Of a DNA stretch of 64,000 nucleotides, positions 1 through 10,680 are shown piece after piece. This DNA comes from Stereum hirsutum FP-91666 SS1 (lineage: Eukaryota > Basidiomycota > Agaricomycetes > Russulales > Stereaceae). The stretch lies in assembly GCF_000264905.1 (NCBI RefSeq), contig NW_006763132.1:61019-125018 (forward strand), in the 5' to 3' direction. Both the position numbers and the translations under genes were made by a program. Under the pieces are notes generated by a model. The model was not told the origin of the DNA. It did no database searches and saw only the letters and a program-made list of their open reading frames with translations. The stretch's first letter is position 1. Each line of letters starts with the position of its first letter.

Positions 1-26
1 CACTATCTGTCAAAGGAAGACAATCA

Positions 27-1797
27 TTGCCACTGACTTGTCTATTAAACTTACAGCAACTCGCTGAGATTGTATCGCCCTCGCCCTCTATTTTATCATT
101 GCGCCTCTCCTCCCTAACATCACGTCGCCCATCGCCTCTCACGCTCCCCCATCCCGCCTCCTCTCAGTCCTTCACCTATACTTCCTCAACACATGCTGCA
201 TCTTCAACTGACCCGTCTTCAATCACTTCGCATTCCACTCGGAACTTACCGCTCAAGAGGCCTATGCCGATTGCCGTCCTGACATATCGAGAGCTCGTAA
301 CGGCATACGTCGCCGAGGAGATTTTTGAGGAATATCTACGCCGAGAGACGAGTATAGATACTGGCACGAACAGCGATAGTATACACGACTCGCTCTCGAA
401 TGCATCGAGAAAGGATACCCCTTCGGGTGATATGGTTCCACCAACGAACCACGTTCGACCGTCTTCGATCGCATCCACCGTAACATCAGCCTCGCCACCT
501 TCGGATCCCGTCGTTTCCACGCATTCACCACCTTCCGCCGCATCCACGCCCTTAGCTACCGGATCCACGGTCGCCTCATCTTCCTCTCCTCCACATACCG
601 CATCATCAACCACGTCCCAACCTCAGTCCAATTCCGAACGCAAATACACTCCGCCCAACCATGCAATCTGGCTCGGAAACCCAAAGCAGCGCCAGCATCC
701 CTATCAAGAGCGTCCTTATTCTGTCGACAATCTAGTGAGCTTTACGGGATGCGTGGAGATTGCCCCGAAGGTTTGGCGGATTACGGTGAGTTACTGTTAC
801 TTCTAACTCACGAAAGAGTGGTGTGTAGTCCTCAACTCTCCGAGCCCCAAATTCAGTGGGTCCTGAAATTGAATGCAACGTGGTAGTAGAGGAGCGCTAC
901 TCTAGCGAGACGAGTTGCGTTTGCATCTGAGCGAACTTATAGGTGTGGCGTGGCGTTCACACGGTTCGTATGGTTCCTCGACGTCAAGGGGGATCCAACC
1001 ATTTCTGTGGCTCGGGATGGCCGATTGATACCACGATGTAGCCCGAAAGCGAAGCATATGAGCTTCCACATCCTCGTTGTCTGCTCATACCGAAGCATGT
1101 ATCTTCGTAAGTCCGTTCTGAGGGTTACATGTGGTTAGAACCGACCCGATTTTTGCTTCCGGGCTAATCGTCTTATGGCATTCCTTCGTGTAACTTGCCC
1201 GTCGCATGCGTCTCCAATGTTCAATCGTAAATCCACAAACTGATAACACTTCTACTTTACCATCCCACCAACGCATAGGACGAACTCAAATCCTACCTTC
1301 GTCGCAGCCGCTTCATCCTCAAAACACGCTTTCGACCCCGTTCATCGCACATTGTCGAACGACTACGACCTGACCTCAGTTCTTCTGAATCTGCGGATGC
1401 GGATGGGGACTCAGACCAACGACGACGGAGAAAGGCCCAGAAACAGCGAGATTTCAGGGCAGCGAAGAATTGGGAAATATTGGAGGAGAGAAGGAGAATG
1501 CAAGAGACGAATGAAGTTCATAATTTCGGTCTTGTGCATAGCGTTGATAGTCGGAATGGGCCGGCAGGAGAGACAGAGGGTCAGGATGGTGGGAGAGGCA
1601 GGAGAGATGTCAGACGCGTTAGAAGCGATGGGAGCAGGAGAGATTTGAGCGGCGTGGATAATGGATTCGGAGGAATGATGGGCTTCGTGAAGGCCGCTAA
1701 GGAAATGGTTGCGACTAAAGAAAAGACAGGCGAGGAGACGCCCGGGACGGATGGTCAATCGCCTCGTCAAATGTATGAGAAGGATGAGAAGGTTTGA
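27..1797 (+). CDS. Uncertain multi-exon gene, Ser/Thr/Pro-rich, unknown function
   Basis: The product is not recognised. Exon A is open from before position 27 to 785 and ends at a clean donor (GTGAGT at 786). Its first part is a Ser/Thr/Pro-rich low-complexity stretch. Its end (about 650-785, from NHAIWLGNP to KVWRIT) reads like ordinary folded protein. A last exon, about 1279-1797, encodes a basic, Arg-rich segment that starts DELKSYLRRSRF and ends QMYEKDEKV. A middle exon, roughly 943-1106 with an acceptor at 941-942 and donor GTAAGT at 1107, does not join both neighbours in one open frame: the phase-0 frame meets a TAG at 1036. The gene may be broken, contain an extra intron, or start upstream of the window. 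Coordinates are therefore only an envelope. The Met at 27 is not a firm start, because a possible acceptor lies at 53-54. Confidence 0.35.
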
Positions 1798-2272
1798 TCG
1801 TGCGGCACCACTGGTACAGGCGTAGGCGATATAGAGATGATTACAGATGTTGGTTACGCAGCAATGGAATATCGGTATGTGCGTGTCTTTTTACTTACTT
1901 TTCGCCACATTGAACATCCTTGGTGATCGATACTTACATGGCCCTGATACTTTTATCCGCTGTCTATCCAACAGGGTCTAGTTTTTTGTTATCGTTCGTG
2001 ATAAAACAGTAGACTCCAAGCTATTTGACCTTCAAACACTCGCACTTCGTACACATGTCTATCACCGCTCTACACGCCTACTAAGTAGTCTTCCTTATGA
2101 GCCTCACTCAAACATGTTCCCGGTAATGTCCTGTACAGAGTTGATATCAGGCCTGTAAACGCCGGTGATACGAACGTGAAATTCGAAAGTAAGTGGTTCT
2201 AGTTGGAAATTGTCATGGAAAAGATGCATTCTGCCGTCTCATTTCCGAGCAAGGAATCATCGGAACAACAAC
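1798..2272. other. Intergenic, no gene seen
   Basis: No open frame, repeat or RNA gene could be supported here. It separates the 3' end of the first gene from the 3' end of the reductase on the minus strand (convergent genes). Confidence 0.5.
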
Positions 2273-3681
2273 CTACAACGACGGAGTATCCGGAACCCTC
2301 ACCACCAACTTAAGCCCACTGACACCTCCGCCTTCCATCCTCCTCGCTGCACCCTCAATCGCACTCAAACCACCTTCCAGCACCTCGAGTCTATTCGGCA
2401 TCAAATCTTCCTCGCTGATCATCTTGTCCAACGCCCCGAACAACCTCTCTCCGAGCCTTACATCCCCCAGTGTATCGTTACTCACCACACCGACCGTCCA
2501 CGCCACCTTTTTCCATCCTGATTCTTTTCCGCGCCTAATCCATAATTACCGATTTCCTTCGAGGGCGGCAAAGTGATGATGAGCGTTCCACCGGAGGCGA
2601 GAATGGACCAACAGGCGATATTGGTTTCAGCGATGGAGACAGTGTCGAAAATCGTCTTGATTGGTTTGTGCGCGTCTCCGAAGGTGTCGAGCAGGATGGA
2701 GGAGACCACTGAGGAAAGGGAAGAGTAGGGCGTGGTGCGATAATCGATCACATGCGTCGCCCCGGCGGATTTGCAATATGCTTCGTTGTGTGCGGAGGCC
2801 GTCGTTATAATTGGGTTGAAGCCAGATAGTTTCGCGAGTTGGATCGCTGGAGAGGGCATGCGTGCAGAATGAAGTACGATCATCAGAAGGTACGCATGTA
2901 TATGAGACACGGGCGATGAAGCGATATAGTGAAGAATGTGCATAGTGAGCTCACCGAATTGCCCAACAGAACCTGCACCGCCTGTAATAATGATCGGTTC
3001 ATCCTTGTACATCCCTCTACCTCCTCCATCCCAAGGAGCGACGAGGCCTGCCCCACCATGCCATCTTCGATGCTCGGTGGCACGCTCTCCGTACAGTCCG
3101 CTCGCGGCGGTGTACAGACCCGTAGAAAACGTCGCCGCTTCTTCTAGAGACAGACCACTGGAGATCTATGTAACGCGCCATACGGACGAATAGTACGAAA
3201 ATTTTTAATATATGATAGTTGTAAACGACCGGCGATGTAATGAACACGTGGTGCTTACCTTGGCTGTCGTGGCCGCAACGGTAATCCCGTATTCCTGGAA
3301 CGTGTATCTGTCATCATCGAAGTCTCCTGAATACATACTTTGTCGAAGGAGGAGAAAACGTGCGGTAAAATGAAACATAAAGTCAGATTAAAGGATTTGA
3401 ATTTTGAGTCTAAGCCGCACTCACACACGATCTCCCTTCACGAATCCCTGGACTCCTTCCCCGATCTCTTCTACCACTCCCGCTGCATCCCATCCACACA
3501 CGTTCGGCCATGGCTTGGGAATAGGCCCTGGATATCCACGGGCCTGCATGTACAAGTCGCAAGGATTTATAGCAGTGGTGAGGATCTTCACGAGGAGTTC
3601 TCCGGATTTGGGTCGGGGAATAGGGCGGGTGCCGAGGACAAAAGGGGCACCTGGAGCGGTGAGCTGGATTGCCCTTTGCAT
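2273..3681 (-). CDS. Medium-chain dehydrogenase/reductase (zinc-binding or enoyl/quinone reductase-like)
   Basis: NAD(P)H-dependent oxidoreductase of the MDR superfamily. Exon 1 (3681-3429) holds the GroES-like fold, with PKSGELLVKI, INPCDLYMQARGYPG and WDAAGVVEEIGEGV. Exon 2 is 3326-3259. Exon 3 (3165-2955) carries the helix before the Rossmann fold (GLSLEEAATFSTGLYTA) and the nucleotide-binding motif GGAGSVGQF. Exon 4 starts at 2846 and contains GATHVIDYRTTP, IFDTVSIAETN and LASGGTLIITLP. The C-terminus reads VSGLKLVVRVPDTPSL and stops at 2273. The usual catalytic zinc cysteines are not seen, so it resembles the zinc-free enoyl/quinone reductase branch seen as trans-acting enoyl reductases and toxin-protein-like genes in fungi. 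Near 2500 the frame shifts by one: either a 32-nt intron (which gives a 357-residue protein) or one A missing from an A5 run. The substrate is unknown. Confidence 0.85.
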
Positions 3682-4893
3682 AGTGCTCGATCTGATATAG
3701 AGGTGTGTTGGTTCTGAGGTGCTTGGTGTAGAGAGTGAATACGGCTATGTGTTCGTTCGTTCTTTGTGACGGAGATTATATACTTATGGTATGGTTCATG
3801 CACTGAACTGTGGCGATAGGTTCATGGTATAGATTTCGAGGCAACTCCACATCGTAGTAGGAACCTGAGGCTAGATTGGTAATGTTCCGATGTGTCATTC
3901 AGCGCCGGATTAAACGAGTGTCGTAGTTTTTGACTGTACTCACCTCCGGTGATTTTCATCACTATTACTTATCTCAGGGTGGCTCTTAGAGGAGCTTGGC
4001 GGAGTAAAAGTGGGTAAATCCTCACTGATCCACGACTCGTTTTGGCTTCGAGCCATGGACCACGATGGGTCATAGGACATCTGCTGTCTATGTGGAAAAA
4101 TTACCAGGAAGAAGGAAAGGCCCATGAGCGACCTGACCTCGACTTTACCAATATTCCGAACAGAGCGGAGGATTACGAACAAAGCCATAGCCCAAATACG
4201 CATTGATCCCATTGCTGCTGACAAAGAACGACAGGTTTTGCTCGAGACGATGAGGTCTCGTCCATGCTCTAGCAAAAGTTGGTTCCATTCACTGAGAATA
4301 GCGTCAGATCGGGACCAGTGTTGGCCTCGGTAGTAGATGATGCATATTAGAGGCGAGGGGTACGACCAAATTAAACAGTGTACTGGACAGAGCTCTCGCC
4401 ATATTCACAGCATATGTACAAGCTTGAGAACTGCTGCACCCAGCGTACCGCCATGAGTAGCACTAGCAGCCAGTCGAGGTGGACGGAGATGGAACACTTC
4501 TACCCTCAAACATTGAAGTGCTCCAATTCTATCAGCATCGGTTAGAATTGGGTTGTAAGGCGATCATCTGCAGTCATCTGCGTCAAGCCGCTGGTCTCAA
4601 CAGTATAGACAATAGCCTTTCAGAGCAAGTACTAAATGGAAATCGTAAGGTACGTTGATGTGAGCGATAATGACCAAGTATATCTGGTGTACTGGCGACA
4701 TGCAAGACCTGGACGATGCCTACACACCTGCTGTAGATGCAGACACGATAAATCCAGGATCAAGTCATTGTGGATCTGTACAGCTTGACGTCAATAACTC
4801 AAGCACGTTCACATGACGTTGCGACTGGTTAAACGCCCTCATAAGGATGCAGAGAACTTCGAACCACGGGGCCAAAGTTCGTTTCTTGCCACC
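3682..4893. other. Intergenic, original promoter/5' region of the 6854 gene
   Basis: No gene could be supported; the short open frame around 3940-4275 (-) matches no family I know. The right end of this stretch (about 4800-4893, finishing in a good start context, gccacc before ATG) is inferred to be the promoter and 5' UTR of the small gene now starting at 6854, cut off from it by the transposon. Confidence 0.45.
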
Positions 4894-4897
4894 ATGT
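4894..4897. repeat. Target-site duplication, left copy (ATGT)
   Basis: ATGT directly abuts the left inverted repeat; its partner at 6854-6857 abuts the right one. This copy is the original start codon of the interrupted gene, still preceded by gccacc. Translation from it now enters the transposon and stops after 13 codons (TAA at 4933-4935). Confidence 0.8.
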
Positions 4898-4911
4898 CAC
4901 TGCGGGAAGTA

Positions 4912-5180
4912 AATCCTGTACCAAGTACAGGGTAATCCAGTAGTGGCTCGCAAAGTACCGGATTATCCTGTAGAAGTGTCACCGCCCAAAAGTACTGGCT
5001 TTTCCTGTATCTCTTGTAGCACCGGAGAAAGACCACGTAACCATGATGGACCAATGCAGAGAGTATTTCTACGATGTATTCTACCCTTACTTAAGTACTA
5101 GCACCCATTCCAATCACTGCTGCCATTTGTAGCGAGATCACCGGAAAATCCAGTACTCCTGCAGTAAACACTGGACTCCT
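4912..5180 (-). repeat. Left subterminal repeat cluster of the transposon
   Basis: Several degenerate copies of a ~20-bp motif, read here on the minus strand as tACAGGAtaATCCgGTACTTT (for example around 4953-4975, 4990-5012 and 5140-5160). The same motif lies in the opposite orientation in the right arm. Such arrays are typically transposase binding sites. Confidence 0.6.
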
Positions 5181-6669
5181 GCTACCATGAAGGCACAGTA
5201 ACATCATGTCAGTCAGGGAGACTGTCTCAAATCAGCCTAACACTTGATCCCATGGATGCTAAGTTGCAACAGTTTAGCGGACGAATACTTTGATCTGCTG
5301 GTATTTTTCCAGTAATTTTCGAATACTTATCTCAAAGGTACTGCTGCTCCATGTAGTTCAATAGTCTGATCAAAAACCACCAGTAACTGAACATGTCATC
5401 AAAGAAGGTTTGATGCACTCGAACGGTCGTGCCAAGTCTGAGAGAATATATGCAGTTAATAACAGTGCAGACTGTTGCTGCGAACGAAGGTGCCACATCG
5501 TTACCGGAGTACGGAGTGGCGAGCGTGCCTCGGAAATTGCCGTCATTATGACGCGGTTGTTGTTCCTTGTTTTGGCACCGTTCGTCGCTTTCTTCCAACG
5601 GCCTCCATGCAGGGCATCGTCGACCTTGACATTGTATTGGTCGCCTTTCTCTATCTTGTTGACGCCATGGCCATTTAAGACCTCGACACATATTCTCTGG
5701 GTCCATCTGGGTAAACTTAGTTTTGAAATCTCTTCCCCCTACCATGACCGGTACGACTTCGATTGTGTCGCGCACTACGCTGTCAGTGTTCATGACGCGT
5801 ACCTCTGAAAACCTCCATCAGACCTCACATCCTACATATGGAGCCGGTTTGGATGTGAAGCAGATAGGTACGTGACCAGTTTTTCCCCAATGCTCTGGTA
5901 ATGCATCTGGATGTGGTGGTCGGCGGTGCGGAGCAAGATGAGGCGTGAGATGCTGGATGCTGGGTTAGTGGCGGCAGCTGAGATTGACCTGACGAAGCTA
6001 GTGGGTATGGGTATGGACAAGATGATAGAACCACTCGATATCAGGGGTAGTAAGGAGTCGCTCACGTACGTACATTCTTTCCTGGTCCATCTATTGATGT
6101 TCATCGAGGATATCAAGCTAACAGTGGAGGGCTGGTGGATCTCACCGGTTTGTGGTTCCATACTACCACCCCGCCCACAGACAAGCACGCCGGGATCTCT
6201 GACGTCACACTAGATATGTCCATCATCGCCTTGTCCTCTTTCCTCCTTGAAGTATACACGTACCTGACCGACTTGTTCTTCGCACAGCCCATCCCCTAAG
6301 ATGCCACTCCCACCCAATCGACTCCTCCGGCCTCTCACCTGTTTCCGACAGCCACACCTGGACTGTTCTTGGCTTCATGGCTTCCAGCCGTGGACGAGAA
6401 AGTAGTCGTACAACTGAGGTGAGTACGTTATCTTCTTGCCGTCCATTGTTACAGGTTCATCGCTGTTTGTGCCACTTGACAGTGGTCTGTCCGCGACTTG
6501 ATGAATGGTCGAAGAATGTGAAGGCATATCTAGTACAGTGTCCGTGTGTTTTGAGTTCTGTATGTAACTAGTAGTGTATAGTTTCCAGCAATACATGCCG
6601 TTGTTGGCCCCAAAGTGATGTGTGTAACACACCAGAAAACCTCGTGAAAGGTGCTGGGTTACCCTGTGC

Positions 6670-6835
6670 AATCTTACAGGATTGTCCAGTGAAAAGTGAC
6701 AAAAGTTACCGGGGAATCCAGTACTGCATACAGGAGAATCCAGTACTTTACTACAGGAAAATCCGGTAGTTATCCGGTACTCTGTACAGGATTGTCCTGT
6801 AAGATGCCTACAGGATGATCCGGTACTTTCTACTG
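6670..6835 (+). repeat. Right subterminal repeat cluster of the transposon
   Basis: About six imperfect copies of the motif ACAGGAnnATCCrGTACTtt follow one another closely, mirroring the left cluster. The regular spacing and inverted orientation of the two clusters support one element with both ends preserved. Confidence 0.6.
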
Positions 6836-6853
6836 GTGATACTTCCCGCAGTG

Positions 6854-7419
6854 ATGTCCCGCAAGGTCGCTCTATACATCTCTAGCCGCAACGTAGGAGA
6901 GGAGAAATGTACGGATATACAACACGCATTTGACACCGCACGAGACTATGACAAAATCCCCGCCAACCCAGGCTATATCGAGCCCGTACTACCCTCGCAG
7001 GAATGGGCGATCGCCCTCTCGCCGGAAGACATCCTCACTCGCCACAGATCACAACACGTCCCGCAATATGCTGCAAAACCCATCATCATTCTCGATGCAC
7101 GTACCGCTAACGATGGGAGCGTACTCGTGGTTGCACCGGTGCTCAACGATGAGACGGGAGCGCTCGATTTCAAGGCGATTCGGTTTGATGCGGCGCGCGT
7201 GCCTGCTGCAGCGCTGAACATACAGATCGGAAACCAAAGTTTGAATGACGTGAGTGGATTGAACCTTCTGTTCGAGTCGCACTGCGTTCTGACGTGGTTC
7301 TGTGATGCTTACCATCGTTTCTGTAGCTCGAACAGCATCTGGATGACGACGGCATATGGAGGAGGTTCAAGAGCAGAGATGAACTCGTGGGGAGTGAGGA
7401 GGGACAGGGTGCGGCATAG
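6854..7419 (+). CDS. Small cytosolic protein of unknown function, 162 aa, transposon at its start codon
   Basis: Two exons, 6854-7249 and 7327-7419, join in phase 0 across a GTGAGT...GTAG intron and give 162 residues. The chosen start MSRKVALYISSRN uses the ATG inside the right target-site duplication; there is no signal peptide or membrane segment. The C-terminal part, with IGNQSLNDLEQHLDDDGIW then RRF, faintly resembles small uncharacterised fungal proteins of the DUF6924 type, but this is a guess. The reading frame is intact, yet its natural 5' UTR and promoter now lie 2 kb upstream beyond the transposon. A longer in-frame Met at 6815 lies inside the element and is not the ancestral start. 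Confidence 0.7.
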
Positions 7420-8248
7420 ATTTACAAGGAAGGTAAATATTTTGTTCTACCCGGTGTAAACTGCAACATTGACGTTGTATGACTCGACTACTCAGCTGAA
7501 GAGGCTCGAAATAGTTGTTTCCTGCTGTGCCAGTACTCACTGCCGTCAGTCGAGCGGATGGCAACCATACCATCCGCAATTCTGTTGTATCCAACCGCGT
7601 ATATGCTCTGATCCCCAGTTTGCTGAACTTTGGCGGAGTACAACTCCCTTTGAGCCGTAGAGAACCTATATGTAGGATGCTACTGAGAGCACTTCGAAGA
7701 TGAGTATGACCGGGTGATGTTACTGTCAAGCAGTCCACGACTGTCTTGAGCTGGGGAAGTCAGCGACAGAATTGGGTACACTAGCTCCAAGGCCATCAAT
7801 TTCCTTCCACGTTTCAACTATATTCTCAGCTATCACTCCGACAACGCTGTCCTAGATGCTGAGGCTTCACTCGGCCACTGTGAACGAATGTATGAATGCA
7901 CGCACGGTCATGCATGCTTGGCGGGTGAGGGACAGGTCGACAAGCGTATAACTCGCGTACGATCAAATCTCTGCCTCGATACGTCCTCTGGCACATCGCG
8001 TGCACTGCGTAGGAGTAGCCTCGCAGCAACAACAACGTGGAGACAAGGCAGACATCTTCCCAATCGACCACGAAGTGTGAGCAGTTAGGGTTCTGAGCTA
8101 TCAAAGGGAGCAAGAGGCAGAGACGAGTTATGCTATAAAGCATAGATATGCGTGGCGTTCTTCATGACTTGGTAGAAGTCCTGAGCGTTTCATTTTATTC
8201 GCTCTGAGCTCTGTTGCCGTTGTCTATGGGTGATACCCATGGTACGGA
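7420..8248. other. Intergenic, no gene seen; dispersed repeat at right end
   Basis: No supported gene. The right part (about 8059-8245) is a dispersed repeat related to 34393-34602. Confidence 0.5.
8059..8245. repeat. Dispersed repeat copy, related to 34393-34602
   Basis: Shared blocks in the same order: CCCAATcGACCACGAaGTG then AGCAG, a TTGGTAG block, GCTCTGAGCTCTGTtgCCGT and CATGGTACGgATcAG. Identity is patchy, as in an old repeat. It sits immediately beyond the point where the neighbouring NmrA-like gene loses similarity to its paralogs. Confidence 0.55.
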
Positions 8249-9223
8249 TCAGAAGAATATAGTCTGTTGTGTAGCTGGAATTCTCGTTTTGCTTGTCCAA
8301 AATGCGTCACCACTCGTGGTCGACTCCCCCACGATGCCACTCACGTCCTCCCATTCATCGAGATCCAGACTCGCAGCGACGAATTTCCCAATATCCTGAG
8401 CGGAAGTAAACGTCAGCTTCTCCGTACCATCTCCTGGAATGTCTATCGTCCCAGCGCGGGCATCAAGTAGCAGTTTCCCGCTTCCGAAATGGGAGACAGC
8501 TTCCCTCTCACGTTGGGATCCTCCGGCAAACATGTTGATGTAGAGGCTTTGCATACGAATCCATCCAGTGAGATGGTATTGAGTTAGCATGTGTGTAGAC
8601 CTTGGATATGTCGTGGTGAACCGAGTCTTCGTGACAAACTTTGAACTCACCCAGTGATGAATCGCGTCGCTTCAAGCCCAGACTGCTTTACAGCGTCCCA
8701 TACTTCGATCTTCGGCGGGTATATGTGGTACGTGGTGTTGACCTATTTCGAGAGAGCACACAGAACGTAGGTCGTGATGAGCCTCTTACTCCTTGGAGGA
8801 GAAAACAGAGGGAATCAGACGGACGCTGGCGCCGTATTCGGATGGAGCAAATCGCTTCACGCCTGCTGCCTTTGCAGCCTTGAGAAGCGCGAGCTGACTT
8901 ACGACCGCCTCCTTGGCATCTGCGGTGTAAAGGGTGATGATGACGGTATGGACACCTTCGAATGCAGAGACGAGACTGGCGTGGCTCGAGTAGTCTACTA
9001 CTCGAACTTCGGCTGCTGAGTCGACGGGTTTGGATGATCGAGAGAGGATGATGGGCGTATGCTTGCCTGCCTCAAGGATGCTGCGCTCGCACGATAACTA
9101 GATTAGCATCGAGTACGGCAGTCTTGAAGTAGCAGTGGTGTTATGAAGGTTATGAAGGACGTACGCAGCGACAAGATTCGCACCGATGTTCCCAGACCCG
9201 CCAGCGACAGCAACTTCGACCAT
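8249..9223 (-). pseudogene. NmrA-like/isoflavone-reductase-like NAD(P)-binding protein, 3'-truncated (paralog 1)
   Basis: Exons 9223-9165 (59 nt), 9080-8825 (256), 8742-8651 (92) and 8546 onward match the two complete paralogs in length and phase. The product starts MVEVAVAGGSGNIGANLV, the GxxGxxG dinucleotide site of the NmrA family, followed by KHTPIILSRSSKP, GVKRFAPSEYGA, PPKIEVWDAVKQSGLEATRF and INMFAGGS. Similarity stops after SGIVGESTT near 8330. From there 18 unrelated residues run to a stop at 8249, so about 60 residues of exon 4 and all of exon 5 are missing. A 6-bp deletion also removes two residues after the FAGGS loop. It might still be expressed as a shortened protein, but loss of the C-terminal substrate domain makes full activity unlikely. 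Confidence 0.75.
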
Positions 9224-9894
9224 ATGTAAGCGATGTGGGTAGAATAGAACGAGCAGAGGTTTAACGGAAAGCCTATGTGGGGTGGAAGGAAGAAAGCATG
9301 TCGAGGACTTAAGTACGTCCTCTGTGGGCGCCGATGGGGAGTGCAACAAAGACAATCGGCTGACCCGTTTGGAGAGCAAGTGGATCATAATGACTAATGA
9401 CAATAATCTCTCAGCGTCTCCACATCAAGCATCCGCATCTGAAGCTCTGAATGCTCACGAGTCATGACGGCGTAGCAGGCGAGAAGGTTCTCTTAGCGAG
9501 CAGTGTACCCACCGAGTTTTGTTCGGAAAGTATTCCGGTCTAAGCATCGACGTCGCAAGTCACCTTTTTGTCGAAAAAACGATATTGCATATATTACTGT
9601 CAATGTAGACGAGTCCCAGCACTGGATCCTTGAGATGCCCAATCATTGGCCGCCTGACCTGATTTGCTCAGTTATAGCGCCACAAGATGAGAGAACCAAG
9701 CATTATGTTGACCATCGTGCGAATTGAGTCGAAGCATAAGTATGCCCAACTTGAGTCTGAACGACGTCATAGACACAGGTAACGATGAAACTTAGAGGGA
9801 CTTGTGTCACATCGGGCTAGTGAGGTCTAGCTTAGGAGATGGTTTTAGTTCGGGTGCTCACTCCACCTATCTGCTATATGGATCTGGGATGTGG
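9224..9894. other. Intergenic, no gene seen
   Basis: Upstream region of the truncated NmrA-like gene. No supported ORF, RNA or repeat. Confidence 0.4.
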
Positions 9895-10680
9895 CTATCG
9901 CCAGTGTCGATAGAAGGTCAACCCTGAAGGCGATCTCAATCTTGAATTCAACGAGGAAGCGAAAGATCTGAAGTGTGTGAAAGCGATGTTGAAAGAGAAC
10001 ATATCGCAGTACTCAACACGTCGAACGATCCAGAAGCGCACCTGGAGTTCTATCCACCACGTCAACGCCAGACCACCCATATCCTTCGCTCCCACCATAG
10101 CCTTGTTCTCACCATTCACAAACCTGACCATATCCCTCTCTGACCTTTGCAAGGACGTCTGGAAGTCAGAAGTCGGTATCATCTCGATGGCCCCCGTCCT
10201 CGGGTCGATCAGAGAGCGGCGGCAGCGCAGTGGAGCTTCGAGGTACTAGCGGCAGGTGCGGTTGAAACGAGTGAAGACAATTAGAGTGTTTGCGAGAGAT
10301 ACAAGGCGGCTCAGTGGCACCCCCCGGCGGCGAGAACCAAATATGAACAAGAGCCAATGCTGCGTCGATTCTTGGACGATTGGGATCGAAGGACTCGAAG
10401 ATCCTGCTGCCGCTGGGTTCGCTTCCCATCAGGCTATACGTCGTCGAGACGTTGAATGGAGGTCTATACAGCCAGAGAGTCGTGCTACAAGTCGAACGAG
10501 GAGCGCGAAACCGTCACGTTCTGCACGAATTCTTTCAGCACCGCTTTGAACAATCGACACGTGGCAAACATGCGCGCCAAGCTCCGCCACTCCACGTCAA
10601 ACTCAGCAACCGTTTCGTCTTGGCAAATATCCTTTCCTCCCTTCCCTTCAATTCTTTCTCGCCGCTGGTCCACATCCACC
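9895..10680 (-). other. Coding-like remnant, frames broken
   Basis: Protein-like stretches appear in different minus-strand frames: one around 10485-10680 (EWRSLARMFATCRLFKAVLKE), another around 10330-10430 (SEPSGSRIFESFDPNRPR) and a third around 10000-10200 (IDPRTGAIEMIPTSDFQ). No set of plausible introns joins them and I do not recognise the family. It could be a decayed gene or chance open frames; a + strand reading of 10380-10703 is also open. Confidence 0.2.

Larger units (their letters stand above)
4898..6853. mobile_element. DNA transposon, 1956 bp, CACTA-like ends, probably decayed or non-autonomous
   Basis: Perfect 14-bp terminal inverted repeats are visible: CACTGCGGGAAGTA at 4898-4911 and its reverse complement at 6840-6853. 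The flanks are a direct 4-bp duplication, ATGT, at 4894-4897 and 6854-6857. Inside each end are many short subterminal repeats in opposite orientation, a design known from CACTA/En-Spm and related fungal elements. A 4-bp duplication is not the 3 bp usual for CACTA, so the superfamily is left open (CACTA, Plavaka or KDZ-like are candidates). The interior has coding-like stretches, mainly on the minus strand (about 5330-5790 and 5825-6190), but I recognise no transposase and see no complete catalytic triad. Confidence 0.82.

Noticed and set aside
176..613. Minus-strand 145-residue open frame
   Set aside because: Antisense of the Ser/Thr/Pro-rich first exon; the plus strand has the proper donor and the more protein-like C-terminal segment.
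4912..6835. CRISPR-like short repeats
   Set aside because: Repeats are degenerate, spaced irregularly, lie in opposite orientation at the two ends of one transposon, and the organism is a fungus.
6815..6853. Upstream in-frame Met as start of the 162-aa protein
   Set aside because: Those codons lie in the transposon's right end, so they were not part of the original gene.
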